DNA of 54,241 nt from Lachnospiraceae bacterium (lineage in GTDB: Bacteria; Bacillota; Clostridia; Lachnospirales; Lachnospiraceae), in NCBI GenBank assembly GCA_022799755.1, contig JAAWOU010000013.1, positions 1-54,241 of the forward strand. The letters are read 5' to 3'. Below, piece after piece: positions 8,659 through 17,255 of this stretch (positions are counted from its first letter, which is position 1; every line of letters begins with the position of its first letter). Made by a program: the position numbers and the translations under genes. Under the pieces are notes generated by a model that ran no database searches, was not told where the DNA came from, and saw nothing but the letters and a program-made list of their open reading frames with translations.

Positions 8659-10146
8659 CTAGACCACGCAGGCTGCCGCCTCCGCCATATCGCCGGCCAT
8701 GCAGGCATAGACGCCTCTCTGTGCGGCCACCCTGTCTCCCGCGGTTCCGTGGACATATGCGCCCACGGCCGCCGCCCGGAAATCATCCATTCCCTGGGCC
8801 AGAAGAGCCGCTATGATCCCCGTCAGCACATCCCCGCTCCCCGCCGTAGCCATGCCGTTGTTTCCGGTGAGATTCACGCAGATCTCACGCCCTGTCTTAC
8901 AGATGAAAGTCCTTGCGTCCTTTGCCGCCACCACGGCATGAAGCCTGGCCGCCAGAGCGCTTGCCGCGGCCGGCAGATCCGCCTTGCAGTCCTCTATGGA
9001 ACAGCCCAGAAGCCTGGCAAGCTCCCCCACATGGGGCGTGAGCACAATGGCCCGCCCCGCCTCCCCCTGTGCTGCCAGAACGGAGGCAAGCTCCCCTTGC
9101 TCCGAAAGGAGATTCAGCCCGTCCGCATCCACTAACAGCGGCTTTTCGCTGCCCCGGACCGCCTGCTCCAGACAGGCCAGGGCTTCCCCGCCTTTGCCCA
9201 GTCCGGGTCCCACGGCAATCACATCCGCCCATTCCATGCCGGCCTCCAGATCCCCGTAGACACCCAAAAGCGCCTCCGGTACCGCCTGCTGTAAGACCGC
9301 TCTGTTTTCTGGGCATGTGACGACTTTCACCATCCCCGCGCCCGTCCGGTAGCAGGCCCTGGCCGCCAGCACGGCAGCCCCCGCCATGTTCACGCTTCCC
9401 GCCGCCAGGAGCACCTTTCCGAATGTGCCCTTGTTCCCTCCGCTGTCTCTCCCGGGCAGAAGCGCCCGGAGGCTTTCGTCATAGGCATACATGGAGGGCT
9501 TTCTGCCCAGAAAGCTTCTCTCACGGATGCCGATATCCGCAATCCTCACCTCCCCGGCGTACTCACACCCCGGATACAGCACAAGCCCCCTCTTGCAGAA
9601 GCCGAACGTCACCGTGGCGTCCGCTTTCACGGCCCGCCCCAGCACTCTTCCCGTATCCGTATCTATGCCGCTGGGCATGTCCAGGGCAAGCCGCCATCCC
9701 TCGAGACTTTGGAAGATTTCCACGGCCTCCCCGTACACGCCCTCCACCGCTCTTGAGAGCCCCACGCCGAACAGGGCGTCCACCAGAACTCCATATGCCT
9801 GCCGCTCGGGTCTGTCCGTGCATACAACCGAATAGTTCCCAAGGATCCCCATCTGCTGTCTCCACTGTTCGGAGGCCCTGTGTCTGTCCCCCACTGTCCA
9901 GACCTCCACCCGATACCCTCTCTCGCTTAACAGTCTGGCCATTGCCAGTCCGTCGCCTCCGTTATTGCCCGTCCCGGCCATGACCAGCACATGCTTCGCC
10001 CCGCTCAGGCTCCCGCAGTGTTCCTCTGCCGTCTCTGCCGCCGCCAAGGCTGCCCGCTCCATCAGGACACAGGCCGGTATCCCTATCTTTTCTATTGTAT
10101 TGCTGTCATATTCCCGCATTTCCTCTGCAGACACCAGATATTTCAT
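8659..10146 (-). CDS. nnr: Bifunctional NAD(P)H-hydrate repair enzyme Nnr
   Basis: 495 residues. Residues 1-215 form the YjeF_N epimerase domain (MAGTGNNGGDGLAMARLL at about 55-72) and about 225-495 the ribokinase-like ADP-dependent dehydratase (LLAAGSVNMAGAA; NGMATAGSGDVLTGIIAALL near 435-454). Together they convert damaged S- and R-NAD(P)HX back to NAD(P)H in the cytosol. Length and domain order match the fused enzyme of most bacteria. It lies 91 bases after the coiled-coil gene in a run with rex, which fits a loose NAD(H) theme, although that is an inference. Confidence 0.96.
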   Translation of the reverse strand: MKYLVSAEEMREYDSNTIEKIGIPACVLMERAALAAAETAEEHCGSLSGAKHVLVMAGTGNNGGDGLAMARLLSERGYRVEVWTVGDRHRASEQWRQQMGILGNYSVVCTDRPERQAYGVLVDALFGVGLSRAVEGVYGEAVEIFQSLEGWRLALDMPSGIDTDTGRVLGRAVKADATVTFGFCKRGLVLYPGCEYAGEVRIADIGIRERSFLGRKPSMYAYDESLRALLPGRDSGGNKGTFGKVLLAAGSVNMAGAAVLAARACYRTGAGMVKVVTCPENRAVLQQAVPEALLGVYGDLEAGMEWADVIAVGPGLGKGGEALACLEQAVRGSEKPLLVDADGLNLLSEQGELASVLAAQGEAGRAIVLTPHVGELARLLGCSIEDCKADLPAAASALAARLHAVVAAKDARTFICKTGREICVNLTGNNGMATAGSGDVLTGIIAALLAQGMDDFRAAAVGAYVHGTAGDRVAAQRGVYACMAGDMAEAAACVV

Positions 10147-10237
10147 AGAATCCCTCCCCGCACGAAAAACAGACTGTTGCGCCCCTTTCCCGCAATCAGC
10201 CCGTCCCGCTCAAAAGTCCGTTTCCCGGGCAAAATGC

Positions 10238-10867
10238 TCACCCGTCCTGCCCGTCCAAATCATGATGCATGTCAAAGATATCCACTACCTCGGCCCCGAA
10301 CACATCGTGCATATAATTATAGATAGCATGATTGTGCTGCTCCATCTCCTGCTTCCTGACCAGGCGCTTCTTCAGCTCCACGCGGATTTCCGCCACCCAG
10401 TTTTCGATATCCTGAATGCTTTCATTGTTCTGCGCCATCATGTCATAGCACCGGTCCATGGTGGCAAGCATCAGGCGGAAGTTCACCTGCTCTATCTGTC
10501 CGGGTATCTCCAAGAGCTCGTCCTGGAGGTTCTCCAGCTTTTCGTTGCACTCCTCCACAAGGCGCTTGTTCTGCTCCGACTTCTGCGCATTGTCGCTGTC
10601 CTCGCCGGTCTCCCCTTCCCCCATCATGGAGACGATCTCCTGCATTAGGCGCTTTTTCAGCCGCTTGATTTCCTTTACCTCATTGTTCAGCTTGCCCTGC
10701 TGCTTCAGAAGCCCGTTCAGCTCTCCCTCCAGCTGGGCAACCCCCTGTCTGGCTTCCTCATTCAGAAGCTGATACCATTTATTGTCCAGGGTCAGAACCG
10801 GTATTCTCTTCCCCTTAAGCGCCTGTTCAAAAGATTCCTGCCTGTTTCTGTCGGTCTCATGCTTCAT
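10238..10867 (-). CDS. Conserved-looking coiled-coil protein, function unknown
   Basis: 209 residues, soluble, strongly charged and mostly helical. Heptad patterns run from about residue 38 to 185, broken near 80-95 by an acidic Gly-Ser stretch (MMGEGETGEDSDNAQKSEQ). An N-terminal segment (GKRIPVLTLDNKWYQLL) looks like a short folded motif. The C-terminus ends DIFDMHHDLDGQDG. The gene starts 24 bases after rex and precedes nnr, so it is probably co-transcribed with them. I do not recognise a named family; a structural or adaptor role is possible but unsupported. Confidence 0.8.
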   Translation of the reverse strand: MKHETDRNRQESFEQALKGKRIPVLTLDNKWYQLLNEEARQGVAQLEGELNGLLKQQGKLNNEVKEIKRLKKRLMQEIVSMMGEGETGEDSDNAQKSEQNKRLVEECNEKLENLQDELLEIPGQIEQVNFRLMLATMDRCYDMMAQNNESIQDIENWVAEIRVELKKRLVRKQEMEQHNHAIYNYMHDVFGAEVVDIFDMHHDLDGQDG

Positions 10868-10891
10868 AACCCCTTATGTACCTCCCGGACT

Positions 10892-11533
10892 TCATTCCCT
10901 CTCCTGCTGATACCTGCTGATATTGTAGGACAATTTCATCAGGCTGTCAGACAGATGAACATTCTCCACCTGAATCCGCTCCGGCAGATTCAGATCCACG
11001 TGGGCAAAATTCCAGATGGCGCGGATGCCGGTCTCTGCCAGCCTCTCCGCCACCGGCACTGCGCTGGTCTTCGGGATCGTCAGGACCGCAATGTCAATGT
11101 CGTTCTCCTGAATGAATCGCTCCAGTTCTTCCATCGGCATGACCCTGACGCCGCGGACCCTGCTTCCTACCAGATCGGGATTCTGATCGAACATACCGCG
11201 AAAGATGAATCCCCTCTTCTCGAAATTGATGTAATTCCCCAGCGCGCGCCCCAGATTCCCCGCGCCTATTATCACGAACTTATGCTGTCTGTCCAATCCC
11301 AGGATTTTGCCGATGGCATCGTAGAGATACTCCACGTTGTAGCCGTAACCCTGCTGGCCAAAGCCTCCGAAGTTATTGAAATCCTGCCGGATCTGGGATG
11401 CCGTCACTTTCATCAGCGCGCTCAAATCCTGGGATGATATCCGCTCCACGCCGTCATCCTTTAGCTCTCCCAGATACCGCAGATACCTGGGCAGGCGTCC
11501 GATGACGGCCTGTGAAATTTCCTTTTCTTCCAA
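10892..11533 (-). CDS. rex: Redox-sensing transcriptional repressor Rex
   Basis: 213 residues. An N-terminal winged helix (SQAVIGRLPRYLRYLGEL, then ISSQDLSALMKVTASQIRQD about 32-51) is followed by a Rossmann domain with VIIGAGNLGRALGNY (about 87-101) and the family's KRGFIFRGMFD strand. Rex binds NADH or NAD+ and represses fermentation and respiration genes until the NADH ratio rises. The start is a TTG at 11533, with GGAGG nine bases upstream and a closer AAGGG; an ATG start in this region is absent. It is in a leftward run with a GH3 gene before it. Identity is secure. Confidence 0.96.
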   Translation of the reverse strand: MEEKEISQAVIGRLPRYLRYLGELKDDGVERISSQDLSALMKVTASQIRQDFNNFGGFGQQGYGYNVEYLYDAIGKILGLDRQHKFVIIGAGNLGRALGNYINFEKRGFIFRGMFDQNPDLVGSRVRGVRVMPMEELERFIQENDIDIAVLTIPKTSAVPVAERLAETGIRAIWNFAHVDLNLPERIQVENVHLSDSLMKLSYNISRYQQERE

Positions 11534-11598
11534 AGTCCCTTACCTCCAGCCCTGCACGGCAGCGCCCATTGTCGCAGCACTTATCGTCTCACGCAATG

Positions 11599-12918
11599 CT
11601 ACTCTGCCATACCCGCATACTTGATACGATAGATCCGTCTCAGGGAGTCGTTGACTCTCTCCTCGTCGATGTTGCCGTTTTGGACAGCCTCCAGCACTCC
11701 CGTATACGCTTTTTCGTAGTCCTCCGGCATGAGAAGCATGTCGCAGCCCGCCAGAACCGCCATGATGGCAGCCTCGTCCGCGCCGTAATACTCGGAGATG
11801 GCCAGCATATTCATGGCATCCGTAATGATGACACCGTCAAAGCCCATCTGCTCCCGCAGAATATTCGTCACAAGCACCGATGAAAAAATACCCGGCTCAT
11901 CGCTGCCTGTCAGCGCAGGCGCCGCCATATGGCTGACCATCACCATGTCCGCGCCCTCGTTGATTCCCGCCTGGAACACAGCCAGCTCCTCCGCCCAGAA
12001 CTGGGCCTCCGTCCTGTCCGAGGACACTCTTCCGTCGTGCGTATCCTGGGTGGTGCTGCCTATCCCGGGGAAATGCTTCAGACAGGCTGACACATTCTGC
12101 TCCTGGAGTCCCCGCACCATGGAGGTGACATAGCCGGAGGCTGACGATGCATCGGCGCCATAGGATCTCCCCTGCATGACGCTGCCCTCCGCATTGGCCA
12201 GGTCGGCTACGGGCGCAAAGTCCACGTTGAATCCCAGTCCTGCCAGGGCAGCCCCTATGGTCACTCCCGCCTGGTAGGCATTGTCGGGATTGCCCGTGGC
12301 CGCGATGGCCTCTGCGCTGTCCACCTGGGGGCCGATGGAGGATCCGATCCTGGCCACGCTTCCGCCCTCCTCGTCCACAGCGATAAAGAGGGGATATTTC
12401 GCGTACCCCGCCGTATTCCCCAGCATTTCTCTCAGCTGCTCCTCCGACTGTATGTTCTTGGAAAAATACACAAGCCCGCCCACGGGATTCTCCTCCAGGG
12501 CCTGTCTGGTGCCGTCCCCGGCCTGTATACATGTACCCACACCGGTAATGGCCTCCGGCGTGACGATGAACAGCCCTGCCACCTTGTCCTCCAGAGGCAT
12601 CATGGCGATCTGCTCCTCCACATAGGCCTCCAGCCTTTCCTCCGCAGTGGGCTCCGGAATCTGAGGCGTAGGCTCCGGAGTCGGTTCCACGGAGGGTATG
12701 CTTTCTTCCGTGGCCAGCATTTCCTCAATCAGTTCCTGATTGTTCTGTCCTTTTTCGTCTGCGGCCTTTCTGCTCTCCATCAGCGCAAATACCCCGAATC
12801 CCAAACCGGTCCCCAGCGCCAGAATCAGTATCAGAAACACGGCGTACACCATGATCTGGCTTCTTCTTCTCCTCTTTTTCCTTGCTTCCCGTCTCGCCTG
12901 CTGCTCTCTAGTATCCAT
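11599..12918 (-). CDS. GH3 beta-N-acetylhexosaminidase (NagZ-like), membrane anchored
   Basis: 439 residues. A basic N-terminus and one helix (about 22-46) anchor it outside the cell, followed by a Glu-Pro-rich linker (70-92) and a GH3 barrel: VDEEGG (181-186), KHFPG (281-285) with the NagZ-type DTH acid/base dyad at 292-294, and IITDAMNM holding the probable nucleophile Asp367. NagZ-type GH3 enzymes remove N-acetylglucosamine from peptidoglycan fragments; surface forms such as Bacillus NagZ act on muropeptides. Transcription probably starts about 215 bases upstream at a consensus promoter, leaving a long leader. It may be read through into rex, 65 bases downstream. Family is firm; substrate is inferred from the catalytic motif. 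Confidence 0.93.
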   Translation of the reverse strand: MDTREQQARREARKKRRRRSQIMVYAVFLILILALGTGLGFGVFALMESRKAADEKGQNNQELIEEMLATEESIPSVEPTPEPTPQIPEPTAEERLEAYVEEQIAMMPLEDKVAGLFIVTPEAITGVGTCIQAGDGTRQALEENPVGGLVYFSKNIQSEEQLREMLGNTAGYAKYPLFIAVDEEGGSVARIGSSIGPQVDSAEAIAATGNPDNAYQAGVTIGAALAGLGFNVDFAPVADLANAEGSVMQGRSYGADASSASGYVTSMVRGLQEQNVSACLKHFPGIGSTTQDTHDGRVSSDRTEAQFWAEELAVFQAGINEGADMVMVSHMAAPALTGSDEPGIFSSVLVTNILREQMGFDGVIITDAMNMLAISEYYGADEAAIMAVLAGCDMLLMPEDYEKAYTGVLEAVQNGNIDEERVNDSLRRIYRIKYAGMAE

Positions 12919-13014
12919 TTATATTCCTTTGCAGTTTGTCCTTTTCACAAATTCTGTACTTTCTGTGACCGAATCCGGACTGATCCGATTCCGTAACTTG
13001 GTCATACATTAGGA

Positions 13015-13042
13015 AAGGAAATGAACTTACGTCCATTTCCTT
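13015..13042. other. 9-base inverted repeat in the GH3 leader
   Basis: AAGGAAATG and CATTTCCTT flank a 10-base loop. Neither side has a strong T run, so this could be a leader hairpin, a weak terminator for lysC or an operator. Confidence 0.4.
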
Positions 13043-13140
13043 CGCTTTCTCCCACTTCATCCTCTGTATTTCGTTTCTTTGGCACATAAAAACTTTTGCA
13101 GCTTGATTCTTCTGTATATTAATGGAAGGATGACACTTTT

Positions 13141-13169
13141 ATTATATTGTCTGAGCTGCCATCTGTCAA
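13141..13169 (-). promoter_or_regulatory. Consensus sigma-A promoter upstream of the GH3 gene
   Basis: Reverse strand TTGACA (13164-13169), 17-base spacer, TATAAT (13141-13146): a perfect match to consensus. It lies after the lysC stop and transcribes leftwards into the GH3-rex run. Confidence 0.8.
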
Positions 13170-13222
13170 CACATTGTGCCAATTTTCCAAATTTTTCTGC
13201 TTTTTTGGCAAATCCCGGAAGA

Positions 13223-14542
13223 TCACAGATTCGTCAGCACAAAAATATCATAGATGGCCTTGATGGCCGTCTCAAAGTCGTCATTGGTGACGCCGATGAT
13301 GATGTTCAGCTCCGAAGAGCCCTGATCGATCATCTTGACATTTACGTTGGCATGGGAAAGGGCGGAAAAAATCCGGCCGGCCGTGCCTCTCGTGGCCCGC
13401 ATTCCCCGGCCTACCACCGCTATCAGCGCCAGATCCGACTCGATCTCGATGGAATCCGGCTTTGCCAGACGGTAGAGATTTGCCACCACTTTCTGCTCCT
13501 TGTGCATAAACTCGTCCTGGTGCACAAAGACTGTCATCGTGTCGATTCCCGAGGGCACATGCTCGAACGAAATGTCGTTCTCCTCAAAGACCTGCAGAAC
13601 CTTTCTGCCGAAGCCCACCTCGGAGTTCATCTTGTCTTTCTCTATGTTGATGCTGCAGAATCCTTTTTTACCCGCAATGCCCGTGATGACGTACTTGGAT
13701 TTCTGGCAGGTGCTCCCCACAATCCATGTGCCGCTGTCCTCTGGGGAATTGGTGTTGCGGATATTGATGGGGATATTCTCCTGGCGCACCGGGAAGATAG
13801 ACTCCTCGTGGAGCACACCTGCGCCCATATAAGAGAGCTCCCTCAGCTCCCGGTATGTAATCACGTCGATCCCCTTGGGATTGTCTATGATTCCGGGATC
13901 CGCCACAAGAAAGCCCGACACGTCCGTCCAGTTCTCGTACACGTCCGCCTGGACCGCCTTTGCCACGATGGAACCCGTGATATCCGACCCTCCCCTGGAG
14001 AATGTCCTGATATCCCCGCCGGGCCTGGCTCCGTAGAAGCCGGGAATCACTGCGTATTCGATCTGCGAAAGCCTCTTTCCCAACACCCTGTTGGTCTCCT
14101 CCGGGTCAAAGACGCCCTCCTCATCAAAGCAAATCACCTCTGCCGCATCCACGAATTCATACTCCAGGTAAGCCGCCATGATGATGCCGTTCAGATACTC
14201 CCCCCGGGACGCCGCATAATCCCGGCCGGCCTTGTACGTAAAATACTTCTCTATCGTCTCGAACTCCCCGTCCAGATTGAGATCCAGCCCCAATCCGTCG
14301 ATAATCTCCTGGTATCTGGCCTTTATGGCCGCTAACTGATCCTTGAAATTCCTGTCGGCCTGCGCACATTCATAGCATGCATACAGCATATCCGTCACTT
14401 TGCTGTCCTTTTTGAAACGCTTGCCCGGCGCAGAGGGCACCACATAGCATCTGTCCGCATCGCTGTGGATAATATCCCCTACTTTCCGAAACTGCTCCGC
14501 ACTTGCCAGAGAGCTTCCGCCAAATTTCACTACCTTACACAT
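13223..14542 (-). CDS. lysC: Aspartate kinase
   Basis: 439 residues, the length of the monofunctional clostridial class. The N-terminus VVKFGGSSLASAEQF (4-18) is the aspartokinase nucleotide-binding signature, FSRGGSDITGSIVA (about 189-202) is the substrate loop, and two ACT domains occupy about 300-439 (CSINIEKDKMNSEVGF; LALIAVVGRGMRATRG). The enzyme phosphorylates L-aspartate as the first step to lysine, threonine and methionine; the ACT region predicts feedback control by end products. GAGGAGCGGAG precedes the ATG. It lies 45 bases after hom, so the two share a transcript. No lysine riboswitch is visible. Confidence 0.96.
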   Translation of the reverse strand: MCKVVKFGGSSLASAEQFRKVGDIIHSDADRCYVVPSAPGKRFKKDSKVTDMLYACYECAQADRNFKDQLAAIKARYQEIIDGLGLDLNLDGEFETIEKYFTYKAGRDYAASRGEYLNGIIMAAYLEYEFVDAAEVICFDEEGVFDPEETNRVLGKRLSQIEYAVIPGFYGARPGGDIRTFSRGGSDITGSIVAKAVQADVYENWTDVSGFLVADPGIIDNPKGIDVITYRELRELSYMGAGVLHEESIFPVRQENIPINIRNTNSPEDSGTWIVGSTCQKSKYVITGIAGKKGFCSINIEKDKMNSEVGFGRKVLQVFEENDISFEHVPSGIDTMTVFVHQDEFMHKEQKVVANLYRLAKPDSIEIESDLALIAVVGRGMRATRGTAGRIFSALSHANVNVKMIDQGSSELNIIIGVTNDDFETAIKAIYDIFVLTNL

Positions 14543-14587
14543 AGTCTCCGCTCCTCACTGTCTCGATTCCCGTCCGAAAGACGAACC

Positions 14588-15796
14588 CTACACCAGACGT
14601 ATCCGGTTTAAAATCGCATCTCCAAGCTTTGCACATATCGCCTGGCAATCTCTCTCTTTCATTGCCGGAGTGAAGAAGCCCGCGTCCTCTTCTCTCTGCG
14701 CCGCCACGGGAACGCTTCCGGCAAAAGCTGCCTGAACCGCACCGCTTTCCGACGCCTTTACCCTCAGAAAGAAACGGCTCTCCAGCTGCGCCGTATCCGA
14801 GAGGACCGCCTCCTCCCGGGACCATGCCCGCATTACGGTCCTGCCCGGATGCATGGCACAGTCCATCACGTCTGCGGCCACTGCGCTGGCAGTGGGGAGC
14901 TTGCCGGCGCCCTTTCCGCCGAACATGGCGTCTCCCAGCATGCTGCATGTAATCTGTATGCCGTTAAACACGTCGTCCACTCTTCCCAGGGAATGCTCCA
15001 CCGGAAGCATATACGGCGCAACCATGGCCCAGGCACTGCCGTCCCCGGAGACGCCGCAGCGGGCCAGAAGCTTTATGGTCATGCCAGCTGCCTTTGCATA
15101 GGCAAAATCAGCCGTGGTGATCTTCGTGATTCCCTCAGTGGCCACCTTGTCCGGATCCACGCTCTTACCTGTCAGCATATCCGCGAGGATGGCAATCTTA
15201 CGGCCCGTGTCAAGTCCTTCCACGTCCGCCTCGGGATTGCGCTCCGCATAGCCCAGCTCCTGGGCCTGCTTTAAGACTCCTCTGTAGTCCGCCCCCTCCT
15301 TTTCCATCTTGGTCAGGATGTAATTGGTGGTGCCGTTTAAGATGCCCGTGATCGACTCCACCTTGTCCGCCAGCAGTGCGCTGTTGATGGTACGGATGAT
15401 GGGGATGCCCCCGGCCACGCTCGCCTCGAACATATAGTTGCAATGCATCCTCCCCGCAATGGCCAGAAGCTCCGCGCCGTGCTTCGCCACCAGCTCCTTA
15501 TTGGAGGTGCATACGCTCTTTCCCGCTTCCAGCGCCTGCTTTGTGAATTGGTAGGCCGCCCCCACACCTCCCATGACTTCGCAAAGGATGCTTATCTCCG
15601 GATCATCCAGGATCATACCGAAATCATGTACCACCTTATCCTCATAGGGATCCCCGGGGAAATCCCGCAAATCCAGTATATACTTGACAGAGACTTCCTC
15701 TCCGGCCCGCTCTCTGAGCAATGCGCCGTTGCGCTCAATGAGCTCCACAACGCCGCTGCCCACGGTCCCGTATCCCAGCACTGCTATTTTTATCAT
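14588..15796 (-). CDS. hom: Homoserine dehydrogenase
   Basis: 402 residues. The Rossmann motif VLGYGTVGSGVVELI (6-20) leads, followed by VCTSNKELVAKHG (94-106), GILNGTTNYILTKMEKEG (about 150-167) and GYAERNPEADVEGLDTGRK, all conserved in homoserine dehydrogenases. It reduces aspartate semialdehyde to homoserine with NAD(P)H. The protein is shorter than the 430-residue form with a full C-terminal ACT domain, so allosteric control by threonine may be reduced or absent. It sits between glyA and lysC on one strand, a sensible aspartate-family group. Confidence 0.96.
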   Translation of the reverse strand: MIKIAVLGYGTVGSGVVELIERNGALLRERAGEEVSVKYILDLRDFPGDPYEDKVVHDFGMILDDPEISILCEVMGGVGAAYQFTKQALEAGKSVCTSNKELVAKHGAELLAIAGRMHCNYMFEASVAGGIPIIRTINSALLADKVESITGILNGTTNYILTKMEKEGADYRGVLKQAQELGYAERNPEADVEGLDTGRKIAILADMLTGKSVDPDKVATEGITKITTADFAYAKAAGMTIKLLARCGVSGDGSAWAMVAPYMLPVEHSLGRVDDVFNGIQITCSMLGDAMFGGKGAGKLPTASAVAADVMDCAMHPGRTVMRAWSREEAVLSDTAQLESRFFLRVKASESGAVQAAFAGSVPVAAQREEDAGFFTPAMKERDCQAICAKLGDAILNRIRLV

Positions 15797-15848
15797 CGTC
15801 TTTCTCCTTTTCAGCCTCTCCCCGGACGCGCATTTCCTGTCCGAGGCC

Positions 15849-17087
15849 TTAATCCAAGGGGTATTTATCCGTCAGCTCCTGCACGATTTCGCGGGCCGCA
15901 GGGATCTGCTCCTCGCCGCCTTTGACGACCAGCGCAATGGCCTGCGCTATCCTGTCCATATCCGAAGTGTCCATGCCTCTGGAGGTGACTGCCGGTGTCC
16001 CCAGACGTATGCCGCTGGTCACGAAAGGAGACTGCGGATCGTTGGGGATGGTATTCTTGTTGCAGGTAATGTGGGCCTTGTCCAGAAGCTTTTCCACCGC
16101 CTTGCCGGTGAGGCCGAAGTTCGTCAGATCCACCAGCATCAGATGATTGTCCGTGCCGCCGGAGACGATTTTCAGGCCTCTGTCCGTCAGGCCCCTGCAA
16201 AGCGCCTGGGCATTGTCAATGATATTCTTCTGATAAAGCTTAAATTCATCGCTGAGGGCTTCCTTGAAGCAGACCGCTTTCGCAGCGATGACATGCATCA
16301 GGGGACCTCCCTGGGTGCCGGGGAAGATGGCCTTGTTGAAATTATATTTCTCGTTCACGGCATTGCTGGACAGAATCAGACCGCCTCTGGGCCCCCGCAG
16401 CGTCTTGTGGGTAGTGGTGGTAGTCACGTCCGCGTAAGGGATGGGGCTGGGATGAAGCCCTGCCGCCACCAGTCCCGCTATATGGGCCATATCCACCATC
16501 AAAAAGGCACCCACCTCATCCGCCACCTCACGGAACTTCCCGAAGTCAATGGTGCGCGCATAGGCGGAAGCGCCTGCGATGATCATCTTCGGTCTTGCCT
16601 CCCTGGCGATCTCCCGCAGTCTGTCATAGTCGATAAAGCCGTTGTCGTCTACCCCGTAAGGAACGATTTTAAAGTACTTCCCGGACATGTTCACCGGGCT
16701 GCCGTGGGTCAGGTGACCGCCGTGGTCCAGATTCATGCCCATGACGGTGTCTCCGGGCTGACAGACCGCAAACTGCACCGCCATATTGGCCTGTGCTCCC
16801 GAATGGGGCTGTACGTTGGCATACTCGCAGCCGAACAGCTCCTTGGCCCGCTGAATGGCAAGCCTCTCCGTCACATCCACGCACTCGCAGCCGCCGTAAT
16901 ATCTCTTACCGGGATACCCTTCCGCATATTTATTGGTCAAAGGGCTTCCCATGGCCGCCATCACAGCCTTGCTCACCCAGTTCTCAGACGCAATCAGTTC
17001 AATATGGCTGTTCTGTCTCGCCTGCTCGTCCACAATGGCCTGAGCGATTTCAGGATCTACGGCTCTCAGTTCTTCTAATGAATACAT
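15849..17087 (-). CDS. glyA: Serine hydroxymethyltransferase
   Basis: 412 residues from the ATG at 17087, 7 bases after AAGGAGG; an upstream TTG at 17093 overlaps that site and is less likely. Signatures: IELIASENW (about 30-38), [12 protein letters not shown], the pyridoxal-phosphate lysine in [14 protein letters not shown] (about 221-234), and [14 protein letters not shown]. It interconverts serine and glycine while loading tetrahydrofolate with a one-carbon unit. It has its own strong promoter and probably heads a transcript through hom and lysC (52- and 45-base gaps). Confidence 0.97.
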   Translation of the reverse strand: MYSLEELRAVDPEIAQAIVDEQARQNSHIELIASENWVSKAVMAAMGSPLTNKYAEGYPGKRYYGGCECVDVTERLAIQRAKELFGCEYANVQPHSGAQANMAVQFAVCQPGDTVMGMNLDHGGHLTHGSPVNMSGKYFKIVPYGVDDNGFIDYDRLREIAREARPKMIIAGASAYARTIDFGKFREVADEVGAFLMVDMAHIAGLVAAGLHPSPIPYADVTTTTTHKTLRGPRGGLILSSNAVNEKYNFNKAIFPGTQGGPLMHVIAAKAVCFKEALSDEFKLYQKNIIDNAQALCRGLTDRGLKIVSGGTDNHLMLVDLTNFGLTGKAVEKLLDKAHITCNKNTIPNDPQSPFVTSGIRLGTPAVTSRGMDTSDMDRIAQAIALVVKGGEEQIPAAREIVQELTDKYPLD

Positions 17088-17133
17088 TCTCAATCCTCCT
17101 TACTCCAGTCCCGCAATATTGACACACGACACG

Positions 17134-17161
17134 ATTATATCATAGAATAAACGGATTGCAA
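17134..17161 (-). promoter_or_regulatory. Sigma-A promoter of glyA
   Basis: Reverse strand -35 TTGCAA (17156-17161), spacer 16, -10 TATAAT (17134-17139) with an extended TG. About 45 bases from the glyA ATG. Confidence 0.75.
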
Positions 17162-17181
17162 ACAAAAATTTGAAAAATGGG

Positions 17182-17210
17182 TTTACGAAATAGTCTCCTG
17201 CTGGTAAAAT
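17182..17210 (+). promoter_or_regulatory. Sigma-A promoter of the lipid kinase gene
   Basis: -35 TTTACG (17182-17187), 17-base spacer, -10 TAAAAT (17205-17210), 45 bases upstream of the start codon; divergent from the glyA promoter. Confidence 0.6.
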
Positions 17211-17255
17211 GGAGGGCGGAAATCCAAAGCCTACACGAAAGACGAGGTTTTAAAT

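Larger units (their letters stand above)
12919..13222. other. Long leader of the GH3 gene and end of lysC (304 bases without a gene)
   Basis: It holds the promoter at 13141-13169, a 9-base inverted repeat AAGGAAATG/CATTTCCTT (13015-13023 and 13034-13042), and an open frame of up to 59 codons on the reverse strand ending at 12908 that lacks a usable ribosome site. No known riboswitch was recognised. Confidence 0.6.

Noticed and set aside
12940..12962. TTGTGA-N6 half-site before the GH3 gene as a Rex operator
   Set aside because: Only one half matches TTGTGA-N6-TCACAA; the other half is absent.
12908..13084. Reverse-strand open frame of up to 59 codons in the GH3 leader
   Set aside because: No ribosome site at a usable distance, AT-rich codon use unlike neighbours, and no recognisable sequence. 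Kept only as a note.
13079..14335. 418-codon forward frame opposite lysC
   Set aside because: It overlaps all of aspartokinase and shows no domain; shadow of the real gene.
13223..17130. Lysine riboswitch, T-box or SAM riboswitch before lysC, hom or glyA
   Set aside because: Gaps of 45-52 bases inside the run and a leader of about 40 bases before glyA are too short for these elements.
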